DNA of 64,000 nt, taken from NCBI GenBank assembly GCA_026014745.1, contig JAOZHS010000001.1:806001-870000 (forward strand). The letters run 5' to 3'. Made by a program: the position numbers and the translations under genes. Under the pieces are notes generated by a model, which ran no database searches, was not told the DNA's origin, and saw only the letters and a list, made by a program, of their open reading frames with translations. Of the stretch, positions 49,559-58,970 are shown in pieces. This DNA comes from Candidatus Bathyarchaeota archaeon. Its GTDB lineage: Archaea; Thermoproteota; Bathyarchaeia; Bathyarchaeales; Bathycorpusculaceae. The stretch's first letter is position 1, and the number at the start of each line of letters is the position of its first letter.

Positions 49559-50056
49559 ATGGTTTTGCTCATTTTAGATTCATCTGTTATCATTGCTTTT
49601 ATGACCGAGATGGATGATGGAGATTATCTAAAGGCATTATGTTCAATGGGCTTTAGAGTAACAGTTACCTCTGGTGTAATTGAGGAAGTTAAAAAAGAAC
49701 CTGGAAAAAGCCGACTTGCAAAAGCAGTTGAAGAACACTGGATCGAAGTTCAGGAAATACCTGAAGATGAGTTCACATTTTTCAAAAAAAGATACCCCAT
49801 GCTAGACTATGCAGAGGTTGAGGTTATTCAGAAGGGAATTGAACTAAAACATCTGGGTATTGACTATTGTTGTATTATCGATGAGGGTGCTGGGCGAAAA
49901 ATTGCAGATGCCTTAGGTTTGGAGAAAATGGGAACTGAGGGTTTATTGAATAGAATGAACCATTTGGGTGTTATCGACGCATCGCTTAAGGAAAAGCTTT
50001 TCAAGAAATTGTACCAATCATCATTCAGGCCATCAAATTCGAGTGTACGGCGATGA
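49559..50056 (+). CDS. PIN-domain nuclease, probable VapC-type toxin
   Basis: 165 residues. Starts MVLLILDSSVIIAFMTEMDD, the PIN-domain opening with catalytic Asp7. A mid Glu is in RYPMLDYAEVEVIQKG and the late acidic cluster is in CCIIDEGAGRKIADALGLEK, as in the DUF3368-type PIN group that pairs with UPF0175 antitoxins. PIN toxins cut RNA. Four bases separate it from the upstream antitoxin gene, and its TGA overlaps the ATG of the next gene (ATGA), so all three are coupled. Basic C-terminus FRPSNSSVRR. Confidence 0.8.
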   Translation: MVLLILDSSVIIAFMTEMDDGDYLKALCSMGFRVTVTSGVIEEVKKEPGKSRLAKAVEEHWIEVQEIPEDEFTFFKKRYPMLDYAEVEVIQKGIELKHLGIDYCCIIDEGAGRKIADALGLEKMGTEGLLNRMNHLGVIDASLKEKLFKKLYQSSFRPSNSSVRR

Positions 50057-51243
50057 CAAAGCTTTCAGTTCACCCAATTGACACAGATAAAGGTGATGAA
50101 TCACTTTACATAACAAAAGAAATTCGCACAAGCGGACAATCTATAAGGACACCAATAGTTGCCTATAATAACAATTTAATTCGAAATGATGAACAAGTAG
50201 CTCCAATAACAAGAGGCCTAAATGAAATTTATTGTGAAATTGAAACTCAAAAAACACCTTTAGAAAAATTAGTGCGGAACACAGCGGCAACCAATAATTT
50301 CGATCAGAGGATAAAATCCCAACTTAGGAAGTCATCAAGTAACGAAATAAATTTGTGCATCTTAGAGTGTAATCTCCAAACGTATCCTTCGTCCCAAAGT
50401 TGGGAGTTCGTGCTTGATACAGCTCACGCAAATTCAGAAATTGTTCCCGTACCAAACACGCCCGAAATTGTTTCCAATATAATTGGGTCTCAGGATAAAT
50501 TCGAAACATACCTTTCTTTTTTAAAACAATCAATCGATTACCTCAGAGTGATTAATGAAAAGCCCATAATGGGTGTTATCCCAACGCTCTCTTACACAAA
50601 CACAAGGCAGTTAATGGAATTTTACATTGACTATGGCATTAATGCTTTCTATGTCGATTTTTCAGCGCGTAATATGATCACTGCAAAAAGAGATTGTATG
50701 AACGTTCTAAAGGTTCTTAAGAGGCATGAAATGATAGAGAGCAGCTTTTTGTATGCATATAACTTAAACTCAGGTAGACTAACAAAAACTACCGATGCTG
50801 TAGCAGCCAAAGACATAATCGCCTTTGGATTTGGTTTTAATGCATTTGGACGAAAGCACAAGCGCCCAAAGGTCGATGCAAGCGTGTGGCGGCAGATTAA
50901 CACAATGCCCAACAAGGTTCGTATCTTTAACAAGAAAGACTATGGTTATTATCGAGTAATTAACTCTGATAAAATATCTACTTTTTATCCACCCGATTCC
51001 TGTTTTACTGCTGAACAATTTAGTCATTTTCTTAGCTTAAGCACAACTGAAATACGACGCTGTGAAGCCTTATTTAACACAGAACAGCTTAATATGGAAG
51101 CCTTTAGGTTACGGCAGATAATTAAAGATGATAAACCTGTCGATTACTTGTCACGTAAGGCATATGTTCGAAAAGAAGACATAAAAACTATGCGAAATTT
51201 CAAAGCTAAAGTGTCTTCTAAATCCGAAAGTACTGATTCATGA
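50053..51243 (+). CDS. Unrecognised 396-aa protein in the toxin-antitoxin operon
   Basis: 396 residues, starting in the ATGA overlap with the PIN gene. The N-terminus (ITKEIRTSGQSIRTPIVAYN) faintly recalls the opening of tRNA-guanine transglycosylase barrels (G..IxTPxFxPV). The middle has strand-helix alternation typical of a TIM barrel (KPIMGVIPTLSYTNTRQLME, NAFYVDFSARN, DIIAFGFGFNAFGRKHKRP). No zinc-binding Cys cluster and no certain active site is visible. C-terminal 60 residues are charged. Codon use is AT-rich like the two genes before it. A base- or nucleic-acid-modifying enzyme is one guess; it is not established. Confidence 0.55.
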   Translation: MTKLSVHPIDTDKGDESLYITKEIRTSGQSIRTPIVAYNNNLIRNDEQVAPITRGLNEIYCEIETQKTPLEKLVRNTAATNNFDQRIKSQLRKSSSNEINLCILECNLQTYPSSQSWEFVLDTAHANSEIVPVPNTPEIVSNIIGSQDKFETYLSFLKQSIDYLRVINEKPIMGVIPTLSYTNTRQLMEFYIDYGINAFYVDFSARNMITAKRDCMNVLKVLKRHEMIESSFLYAYNLNSGRLTKTTDAVAAKDIIAFGFGFNAFGRKHKRPKVDASVWRQINTMPNKVRIFNKKDYGYYRVINSDKISTFYPPDSCFTAEQFSHFLSLSTTEIRRCEALFNTEQLNMEAFRLRQIIKDDKPVDYLSRKAYVRKEDIKTMRNFKAKVSSKSESTDS

Positions 51244-51323
51244 TTCAGTTTAGCAACATTTTAGCTCATTCACTATTTCAGCAATGAAGACAGATGCATT
51301 TTAATTGCATTTCTATGGTTGTG

Positions 51324-51671
51324 TTATATGTTGTAGTTGTCGCCTGTGGTGTTTTCTTCGGTTTCATAAAAGGTGACGCATAGTTTGCAGAAGTCTTCGG
51401 TTACTTTTTCCCATGTGGTTTCTTGGTGGGCAAGCTGGTTGGCGACTTGTTTGGCGGTGGTTTGGATTTTGGGGACGATGTCGTTGAAGTCTTGGGTGCC
51501 TTTGGTGGCGCGTTTGGCGTTTAGGTATTGGCTGACGGCGGCTTGGGTGGTTTTGAGTTTCTGCGCGGCTTCCACTTGGGTGAGGTGGTAGGTGTTAACT
51601 AGTTCTTTGGCTACTTCGGCGCGGAAGACGGGCAGCACGTATTTGCCTATGGTTTCGCATCGGGCGCTCAT
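51324..51671 (-). CDS. HTH regulator of the archaeal COG2522 type
   Basis: About 115 residues. N-terminal helix-turn-helix: ELVNTYHLTQVEAAQKLKTT and QAAVSQYLNAKR, then a helical tail with two Cys (EDFCKLCVTFYE). The conserved lead MSARCETIGKYVLPVFRAEV is typical of this archaeal regulator group. ATG at 51671; three more residues are possible from 51680. An operator-like sequence (51688-51700) shared with the metY promoter lies directly upstream. Confidence 0.75.
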   Translation of the reverse strand: MSARCETIGKYVLPVFRAEVAKELVNTYHLTQVEAAQKLKTTQAAVSQYLNAKRATKGTQDFNDIVPKIQTTAKQVANQLAHQETTWEKVTEDFCKLCVTFYETEENTTGDNYNI

Positions 51672-51687
51672 AACTGTCAAGATGGAT

Positions 51688-51700
51688 ATAACGGCATTAT
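51688..51700. promoter_or_regulatory. Operator-like palindrome, copy 2
   Basis: ATAACGGCATTAT differs from the perfect palindrome at 52333 (ATAACGCCGTTAT) at two bases, one of them the central spacer. It sits between the start of the COG2522-type gene and the end of the XRE-CBS gene. Confidence 0.5.
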
Positions 51701-51717
51701 AATTAAAATATATGCGC

Positions 51718-52272
51718 CTAAAGCATGCGTAGCAGGTCTGCTTTGGTTATGATTCCGACGATGACTCCTTTTTTGGATGCGAGCACGGCGGGGTAGGTTT
51801 GCAGAAGGCTGGTGATGAGTGAGATGGGGGCGTCGTCGCTAATCTGGGGGAAGGCTTCGTCCATGATTTGTTCGGTGGACATGGTGGAGAGGTCTTCTAG
51901 TTCTTTGCCGGCGAGGATTTCTCGCATAATCGTTTTTTCGCTTATGCTGCCTACGGAGTGTTTGCCGTCGAAGACTGGGATTTGGCTGTAGCCATGGGTT
52001 TTCATGAGTTGGACGACGTTGGAGACGGGTTCGGTTTTTTGGACGGTGACGACTTCGTTGTGGACGACTTTTTCGGTTTGGATTTTGGTTTTGAATTCGA
52101 GGCGGTCTAGGACGTCGAAGATGGTTTTGACTTTGGTGTAGCTGGAGTCTATGGTGCCTGCTTCGAGTTTGGCTATGAGGGATTGGCTGACGCCTGCGGC
52201 TTTGGCGAGTTCGTTTTGTTTGAGGCCGAGTTGGCGGCGTCTTCTGCCGATGTCTTCTACGGTGGGGAACAT
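51718..52272 (-). CDS. XRE-type HTH regulator with CBS pair
   Basis: 184 residues. N-terminal XRE HTH: IGRRRRQLGLKQNELAKAAG and SQSLIAKLEAGTIDSSYTKV. C-terminal two CBS domains: VHNEVVTVQKTEPVSNVVQL, YSQIPVFDGKHSVGSISEKT, and the second ending VIVGIITKADLLRML. CBS pairs bind adenosine derivatives (AMP, ATP, SAM). Divergent with metY: the shared 104-base region holds ATAACGCCGTTAT. The most economical reading is a SAM- or nucleotide-sensing repressor of metY-metX-metW, which is inference from position and palindrome. Confidence 0.85.
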   Translation of the reverse strand: MFPTVEDIGRRRRQLGLKQNELAKAAGVSQSLIAKLEAGTIDSSYTKVKTIFDVLDRLEFKTKIQTEKVVHNEVVTVQKTEPVSNVVQLMKTHGYSQIPVFDGKHSVGSISEKTIMREILAGKELEDLSTMSTEQIMDEAFPQISDDAPISLITSLLQTYPAVLASKKGVIVGIITKADLLRML

Positions 52273-52332
52273 GGGGTTGTATTGTGCGGCAGCGGTTATA
52301 TTCTTTTTGGAATATTTTTCGCAAAAATCAAT

Positions 52333-52345
52333 ATAACGCCGTTAT
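52333..52345. promoter_or_regulatory. Operator-like palindrome in the metY/XRE-CBS intergenic region
   Basis: ATAACG-C-CGTTAT, a perfect six-plus-six inverted repeat with one central base. Further left, GCGGTTATATT (about 52289) and AATATAACGCC (52330) form a longer inverted repeat around TTCTTTTTGG. It is 32 bases before the metY start codon, overlapping the likely transcription start. Confidence 0.6.
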
Positions 52346-52361
52346 CCAACCATGTAGCTAA

Positions 52362-53657
<1,296 letters not shown>

Positions 53658-53678
53658 CCCAACTCGGAGGCACAAAAA

Positions 53679-54794
53679 ACGCAAACCCCCACCCCCCAAA
53701 CCTACACCTTCGCCACATCACCCAACGAGTTCAGGCTAGAGTCAGGCGAAACCCTCGGCCCCGTAACGTTGGCGTACGAGACGTTTGGCGAATTAAACAA
53801 AGACAAATCCAACGCTGTCCTTGTTTTGCATGCGTTAAGCGGCGACAGCCACGTCTCAGGTGAGGGGGGCTGGTGGAGCAACCTCATCGGACCAGGCTTA
53901 GGCATCGACACAAATCGGTTTTTTGTTGTGTGCTCTAACGTTTTGGGGGGCTGCCGCGGCTCCACAGGACCCTCCTCGCTCAATCCAGAGACAGGCAGAG
54001 CCTACGGCACAGGCTTCCCTGCGGTATCCATCGGTGACATCGTCCATGCCCAGCGGCACCTAATTGACCATTTGGGTATTGAGAAGTTGCTTGCAGTCGT
54101 CGGGGGTTCCATGGGGGGCATGCAAGTGCTGCAGTGGATGACCAGCTACCCCAACCGCATCCGCGCAGCCGTCCCCATCGCTACTACGCTTAAGCATACT
54201 CCTCAGCAAATCGCCTTCAACGAAGTCGGGCGCCAAGCCATCCTCTCCGACCCCGACTGGCAAAACGGAAACTACCCCTCTGCTTCTCCGCCTACACGTG
54301 GGTTGGCGTTGGCAAGGATGATTGGACACATAACCTACATGAGCGACGCTTCGATGGCAGAAAAGTTTGGCAGACGCACCCGCCCCGACAAGGCGCCGTT
54401 TAAGTTTAGCGCTGAATACGAAGTCGAAGGTTACTTGCATAGCCGCAGCGACAGCTTCGTTAAACGCTTCGACGCCAACAGCTACCTCTACCTCACCAAG
54501 GCACTTGACAACTTTAACCTCCTAAACGGCAACAGAAACTTAGCCGACATCTTTGGGGGTTTGGCGGCGAAGGTGCTGGTGATTGCCTTCAAATCGGATT
54601 GGCTCTACCCCACCTATCAGTCACGTGACATCGCGCGGGCATGCAAACTCGGGGGCGTTGAGGCATCCTACTGTGAATTGGACTCAACCTATGGACATGA
54701 CGCATTCCTACTCGAAACCGAGCAAGAAGCCCGCTTAATCGGGCACTTCCTATCAGCAGTCGCCAACGGCTACAACGGAGGCAGCAACAATTGA
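53679..54794 (+). CDS. metX: Homoserine O-acetyltransferase, apparent ACG start
   Basis: 371 residues if started at ACG 53679. Alpha/beta hydrolase: nucleophile Ser in VVGGSMGGMQVLQW, Asp in LVIAFKSDWLYP, His in TYGHDAFLLE. Upstream of the first ordinary start (TTG 53769) the frame continues with family-specific sequence (YTFATSPNEFRLESGETLGP) back to the metY stop at 53657, and no ATG, GTG or TTG exists in between. GGAGG at 53666-53670 lies eight bases before ACG. So a non-standard start, or an error in the assembly, is likely. It makes O-acetylhomoserine for MetY. O-succinyl specificity cannot be excluded. Confidence 0.88.
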   Translation, partial: TQTPTPQTYTFATSPNEFRLESGETLGPVTLAYETFGELNKDKSNAVLVLHALSGDSHVSGEGGWWSNLIGPGLGIDTNRFFVVCSNVLGGCRGSTGPSSLNPETGRAYGTGFPAVSIGDIVHAQRHLIDHLGIEKLLAVVGGSMGGMQVLQWMTSYPNRIRAAVPIATTLKHTPQQIAFNEVGRQAILSDPDWQNGNYPSASPPTRGLALARMIGHITYMSDASMAEKFGRRTRPDKAPFKFSAEYEVEGYLHSRSDSFVKRFDANSYLYLTKALDNFNLLNGNRNLADIFGGLAAKVLVIAFKSDWLYPTYQSRDIARACKLGGVEASYCELDSTYGHDAFLLETEQEARLIGHFLSAVANGYNGGSNN

Positions 54795-55390
54795 AATCAA
54801 CCCTAACCGACTACAAAATCATACTGGGCTGGGTCAAAGAGGGTGCTTCCGTGCTGGATCTTGGTTGCGGAGACGGCGAACTCCTCACCCTGCTATCCGC
54901 CCAAAAACAGGTACATGCACAGGGGATTGAACTCTGCGAAGCCGCCATACAACGCTGCGTCGCCTCGGGGCTGAGTGTTTATCAGCAAGACATCGACTCG
55001 GGACTCTCGGAATACGCCGACAACACCTTTGACTACGTTATCCTAAACCAGACCCTGCAACAGGTCAAAAAGCCCGATTACGCTTTGACGGAGGCGTTAC
55101 GGGTGGGGAAAAACGTCATCGTGGGGTTCCCCAACTTCGTCCATCTCTCTGCGCGGCTCCAGATGCTCCGCGGTAAAGTCCCCGTAACCGCAGCCCTTCC
55201 CTATCCTTGGTATGATACGCCTAACCTGCATTTTTTGGGTATAGCGGATTTCCAAGCCTACTGTAAACAGAGAAGCATCCGCATCGACGCGGCAGCATAC
55301 GTGAGAAAGAACAGCCAAGTGCGGGTGCTGCCGAATTTGTTGGCAGAGACGGGGCTTTTTTTGTTATCTTCAAGCGTCAAGATGCCCTGA
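54791..55390 (+). CDS. metW: MetW-like methyltransferase-fold protein
   Basis: 199 residues. SAM-binding fold with VLDLGCGDGELLTLLSAQKQ, ELCEAAIQRCVASGLSVYQQ and FDYVILNQTLQQVKKPDYAL; this run is the MetW signature. Bacterial MetW forms a complex with MetX and helps homoserine acetylation. TTG start at 54791 in the overlap with the metX stop (AATTGA). A typical metXW pair. It ends the operon. Confidence 0.9.
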   Translation: MKSTLTDYKIILGWVKEGASVLDLGCGDGELLTLLSAQKQVHAQGIELCEAAIQRCVASGLSVYQQDIDSGLSEYADNTFDYVILNQTLQQVKKPDYALTEALRVGKNVIVGFPNFVHLSARLQMLRGKVPVTAALPYPWYDTPNLHFLGIADFQAYCKQRSIRIDAAAYVRKNSQVRVLPNLLAETGLFLLSSSVKMP

Positions 55391-55474
55391 TATGGGTGTT
55401 TGAGGTGCAGATTTTACTGTTGGTTAGCGGTTTTTGATTTTGGCGTGATTTAGGAAAAGGCATTTAAAAGGTCC

Positions 55475-56470
55475 ATGCACTGTACGTTGCAGGTTAACGT
55501 TTACATGGTCGATGCCGAAAACACTGAAGCCGAAACACCCAAGCAAAAAATATCCTTTGACTACCATTCCTCGCGGTTCTTCTCACTGCTTTTCCCAGCC
55601 CTGTACCTGATAGCGATAACCATCTTCTGCCTCACCTACCATATTATCCCTGGACCTGAATTGCTGGTTTTAGGCATCCTTATCTATGCAGCTTATAATC
55701 AGCGGACTTGGCGGGTAGTGAAGGATTGGCTACCGTTCATCACGGTTTTCATCTCCTACGAAATCATGTACAGCGTAGTCGGAACCATATCTAACAACCT
55801 CCACTTGGGACCCTTCAACGTCGACTTAGGCATCTTTGGACAAATCCCAAGCTTAACGCTTCAAGAAACCATCCGCGCACCCTTCCTCGACTACATGGGC
55901 GCCTTCTTCTACTCCATTTACTTCTTTGTTCCCACCCTCTTCGCCTTTGTGCTCTGGAAGAAAAGCCCCAAAAACTACTGGAAATACATCGTCGCCTTCG
56001 GCATCTGCACCTACGCCGCCCTGATAACTTTCCTCTTCTACCCCGTCGCGCCACCATGGATAGAAATGAGCTCAACCTACAACGTCGCCTACGCAGGACC
56101 CCAAGTTCTTCGGGTTCTAACTGGCTCAGTTGATGTTAGCCTTGGCATACCTGTCTACAAGACGCTCTTCGATTTCCTCAGCCCCAACCTTTACGCGGCA
56201 TTTCCCAGCATGCACTCAGCTATTCCTTGGCTAGTGTTCCTGTTTGCGTTCAAAGTTTGGCGGTGGAAAGCTTTGCCTGTTGCAGCGATTCCTGTGGGAA
56301 CATGGTTTAGCGCCGTCTACTTGGGTGAACACTATGTTGTGGACGTTTTAGGCGGCATCCTCTACGCGACTGTCGCATTTTGGGCGGTTGAAAAACTGCT
56401 GCCTGTCCTCTCCCAGCATATTGGGGTGCTGCGTAGGCATACCCCTTCAGCGTTAACTGAGGCTTCTTAG
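55475..56470 (+). CDS. PAP2-type phosphatase / AUR1-like lipid transferase
   Basis: 331 residues with about seven membrane helices. Active-site motifs C2 and C3 of the PAP2 superfamily: AAFPSMHSAIPWLVFL and FSAVYLGEHYVVDVLGG. A PWIEMSSTY loop and PVYKTLFDFLS precede them, as in inositol-phosphoceramide-synthase-like (AUR1) members. Role probably in lipid or headgroup transfer or dephosphorylation at the membrane. ATG at 55475; ATG at 55505 (MVDAENTEAETPKQK) could also be used. A TTTAAAAG element about 20 bases upstream suggests a very short leader. The last four bases overlap the convergent YkgJ gene. Confidence 0.85.
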   Translation: MHCTLQVNVYMVDAENTEAETPKQKISFDYHSSRFFSLLFPALYLIAITIFCLTYHIIPGPELLVLGILIYAAYNQRTWRVVKDWLPFITVFISYEIMYSVVGTISNNLHLGPFNVDLGIFGQIPSLTLQETIRAPFLDYMGAFFYSIYFFVPTLFAFVLWKKSPKNYWKYIVAFGICTYAALITFLFYPVAPPWIEMSSTYNVAYAGPQVLRVLTGSVDVSLGIPVYKTLFDFLSPNLYAAFPSMHSAIPWLVFLFAFKVWRWKALPVAAIPVGTWFSAVYLGEHYVVDVLGGILYATVAFWAVEKLLPVLSQHIGVLRRHTPSALTEAS

Positions 56471-57021
56471 GGATTTAGTGTCTCAAAAAGAGCCAACTCA
56501 TCAGCTGTTGCGCCTGCTTTTTTTAGTTTGGTTATGCAGGTTTGGTATTGTTTTTGGTTGAATCTACTGGACTGATGCGGTTCGGTGTCGGTGAAGTGGA
56601 GGCTTTCTTGTGTGGTTCTGCCGCGTTTTAAGGCGATGCGTTGCTGTCTAAAACGGTCTAAAGCTTCGCAGTGGTCTGCTTGCATGCCAAAGAGCGTGTT
56701 GGGGAATCGTCTGCAGCCTTCGGGTCGAATTTCATAGATGCTGCAGATTTTGTTGCTAAGAAACGGGCAGGGCGTGTGCAGGGTGTAGTTGTCGTATTGT
56801 TCTTCGCCCTCTTCAATTAGGTCTGCAAGTTTGTCGTAGAGTGATTTGAGTTTGGCGGCGACTTCGGGGGGTACACCAGACTTGGATACTAGGGGACCCG
56901 CGGTTAAGAAATCGTCAAGGATGCAGCATACGCCGCATTTAGTGCAGAGGAAAGGCAGATTGATTGACCAGCCGCCTTCTTTACGGGGGAATTCTAAATG
57001 TAAATAAACTGTGTCCACCAT
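56467..57021 (-). CDS. YkgJ-family Cys-cluster protein (second copy)
   Basis: About 184 residues. LCTKCGVCCILDDF and a central CPFLSNKICSIYEIRPEGCRRFP give the YkgJ cluster pattern (CxxCxxCC...CxF...CxIYxxRPxxCRxFP). ATG at 57021 (MVDTVYLHLEFP) is chosen; a longer frame to 57102 would leave only 17 bases to the divergent kinase. A C-terminal tail of about 60 residues is charged. Confidence 0.85.
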   Translation of the reverse strand: MVDTVYLHLEFPRKEGGWSINLPFLCTKCGVCCILDDFLTAGPLVSKSGVPPEVAAKLKSLYDKLADLIEEGEEQYDNYTLHTPCPFLSNKICSIYEIRPEGCRRFPNTLFGMQADHCEALDRFRQQRIALKRGRTTQESLHFTDTEPHQSSRFNQKQYQTCITKLKKAGATADELALFETLNP

Positions 57022-57119
57022 GCTACATCGCTGGTTATCTTTACTTTGTAGGGTTTTCAATCTTTCTGTCTGAAAGCCAAATTTTAAAAGCGGATTATCC
57101 AATAGTTATGTAACGATTT

Positions 57120-58970
57120 ATGTGGCAAAATAAAAGTTTGCTTGAAGTTCTTTCTCGCATACAAGACAGTGTGATAGCGCTAGATAACAATTCCATAATC
57201 ACATATGTTAATCCAGCATTCGCCAGAGTTTTTAATCTGCAAATTGAGCGTGTAGTGGGCAAAAACATCTGCGACCTTTTGCCTCAAGCCAAAGGAACAA
57301 TCATTTACCAAAATGTAATGGCTGCGATTGCCAAAAAAGAAATGCGCCGATTCGAGTGGCGTGGTGTTTCTGGAACTGCTTATTTAGAAACAACAATTTT
57401 TCCCTCGGAGGATGGGGTAACCGTAATCACAAAAGACATTTCCGCGCACAAAAAAGCTTCAGATGCGTTGCAGCAAAGTGAAGAACGCTTCCGGACCATT
57501 TTTGAGCAGACGACACTTGGTATTGCAGTTGGCGATATGGAAGGTCGCATTATCGATGTTAACTCAGCGTTGGAGCATATGGTGGGCTTTAGTAAAGAGG
57601 AGCTTGTGGGTAAACGGTACTCGGAGGTTTCCAGTTACTGTGACTCTGCGCTTGCGGAATCTTTGGTACAGGAGTTAAAAACGGGGAAAAAAACCCATTT
57701 CAGTGTCGAAAGACACTGCAAACGTAAAGACGGCAAAGACATCTGGTTTAACCTCTCAGGAACCATAGTGTCTGATGCCAACAGGGAACCCCAATTTTGT
57801 ATAGCAACTGTTGAAGACATCACCCAACGCAAATACCAGAGCGACAAACTACAAGATTACACCCGTAGTTTAGAGTTGATAGATGAGGAGCGTGCCAAAA
57901 AAATTGAGCAAGCCTCCCAATACACCCGCAGCCTTTTTGAAGCTAGCCTTGACCCCATAGTCACAATTAACCCTGAAGGAAAAATCACGGACGTCAACCA
58001 CGCTACCGTGCTCGTGACAGGATGTACTCGAAAAGAATTAGTCGGCAGCGACTTCTCTGAATACTTTACTGACCCCCAAAAAGCTCAACGTGGATACAAA
58101 CGTGTTATTTTGCAGGGTAAAATTCGAGATTTCCCCTTAGCAATGAAACATAAATCTGGCGCAATAACTGAAGTTATGTATAATGCTGCGGTTTTGAAGA
58201 ATAAGGCAGGTGAAATTCAAGGCGTTTTTGCGGCTGCCCGAGACGTGACAGACCTAAAAAGAGCTGAGGCAGAGGCGCGTGAAACCGCCAAAAAACTCCA
58301 AGTTGCGGAACGTTTAGCAGTTATCGGCGCCACCGCAGGCATGGTGGGGCATGACATACGTAACCCTCTTCAAGCAATTGTTAGCGATGTTTACCTTATC
58401 AAAATGGATTTAGCTAATATACCCGAAATAGAATCAAAAATTAGCGTACTTGAAAGTTTAAACAGCATTGAAGAAAACATCACCTACATCAACAAAATCG
58501 TTGCAGACCTCCAAGACTTCGCCCGTCCCCTTTACCCTGAAAAAACCCGTGTTGATTTGCCCAACCTAATCTGCGGGGTTGTTCAGCCCTTAAAACTTCC
58601 CGGCAACATAAATCTAAGACTCAACGCCTCGGAGGTTAGGATTTTGGAGACCGACGAAACCTTCCTGCGACGTGCCCTAACCAACCTAGTTATAAATGCG
58701 ATTCAGGCTATGCCAGACGGCGGCGACTTAGCCGTCATCACCTCAACCAACGGCAAAACCTGTTTAATTGTCATTGAAGACAGTGGAGTAGGTATTCCTG
58801 AGGATGTTAAGCCTAAACTTTTCACGCCAATGGTGACAACTAAATCTAAGGGTCAAGGCTTAGGTTTAGCTGTGGTGAAGCGCCTTGTCGAGGCATTAGA
58901 CGGCACCGTCACGTTTGAAAGCGTCATGGGCAAAGGCACAAAATTCACCGTTACCCTGCCCATCAAATAG
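57120..58970 (+). CDS. Soluble sensor histidine kinase with three PAS domains
   Basis: 616 residues, no membrane helix. PAS1 about 5-112 (IQDSVIALDNNSIITYVNPA), PAS2 about 120-238 (TTLGIAVGDMEGRIIDVNSA), PAS3 about 268-380 (ASLDPIVTINPEGKITDVNH), each ending in a PAC-type strand. DHp with phospho-acceptor His411 in AGMVGHDIRNPLQAI; ATPase N box LVINAIQAMPDGG, G1 DSGVGIP, G2 GQGLGLAVV. It probably senses redox, light or a small ligand in the cytoplasm and feeds a response regulator that is not in the window. The ATG at 57120 has no clear ribosome-binding site. Confidence 0.92.
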   Translation: MWQNKSLLEVLSRIQDSVIALDNNSIITYVNPAFARVFNLQIERVVGKNICDLLPQAKGTIIYQNVMAAIAKKEMRRFEWRGVSGTAYLETTIFPSEDGVTVITKDISAHKKASDALQQSEERFRTIFEQTTLGIAVGDMEGRIIDVNSALEHMVGFSKEELVGKRYSEVSSYCDSALAESLVQELKTGKKTHFSVERHCKRKDGKDIWFNLSGTIVSDANREPQFCIATVEDITQRKYQSDKLQDYTRSLELIDEERAKKIEQASQYTRSLFEASLDPIVTINPEGKITDVNHATVLVTGCTRKELVGSDFSEYFTDPQKAQRGYKRVILQGKIRDFPLAMKHKSGAITEVMYNAAVLKNKAGEIQGVFAAARDVTDLKRAEAEARETAKKLQVAERLAVIGATAGMVGHDIRNPLQAIVSDVYLIKMDLANIPEIESKISVLESLNSIEENITYINKIVADLQDFARPLYPEKTRVDLPNLICGVVQPLKLPGNINLRLNASEVRILETDETFLRRALTNLVINAIQAMPDGGDLAVITSTNGKTCLIVIEDSGVGIPEDVKPKLFTPMVTTKSKGQGLGLAVVKRLVEALDGTVTFESVMGKGTKFTVTLPIK

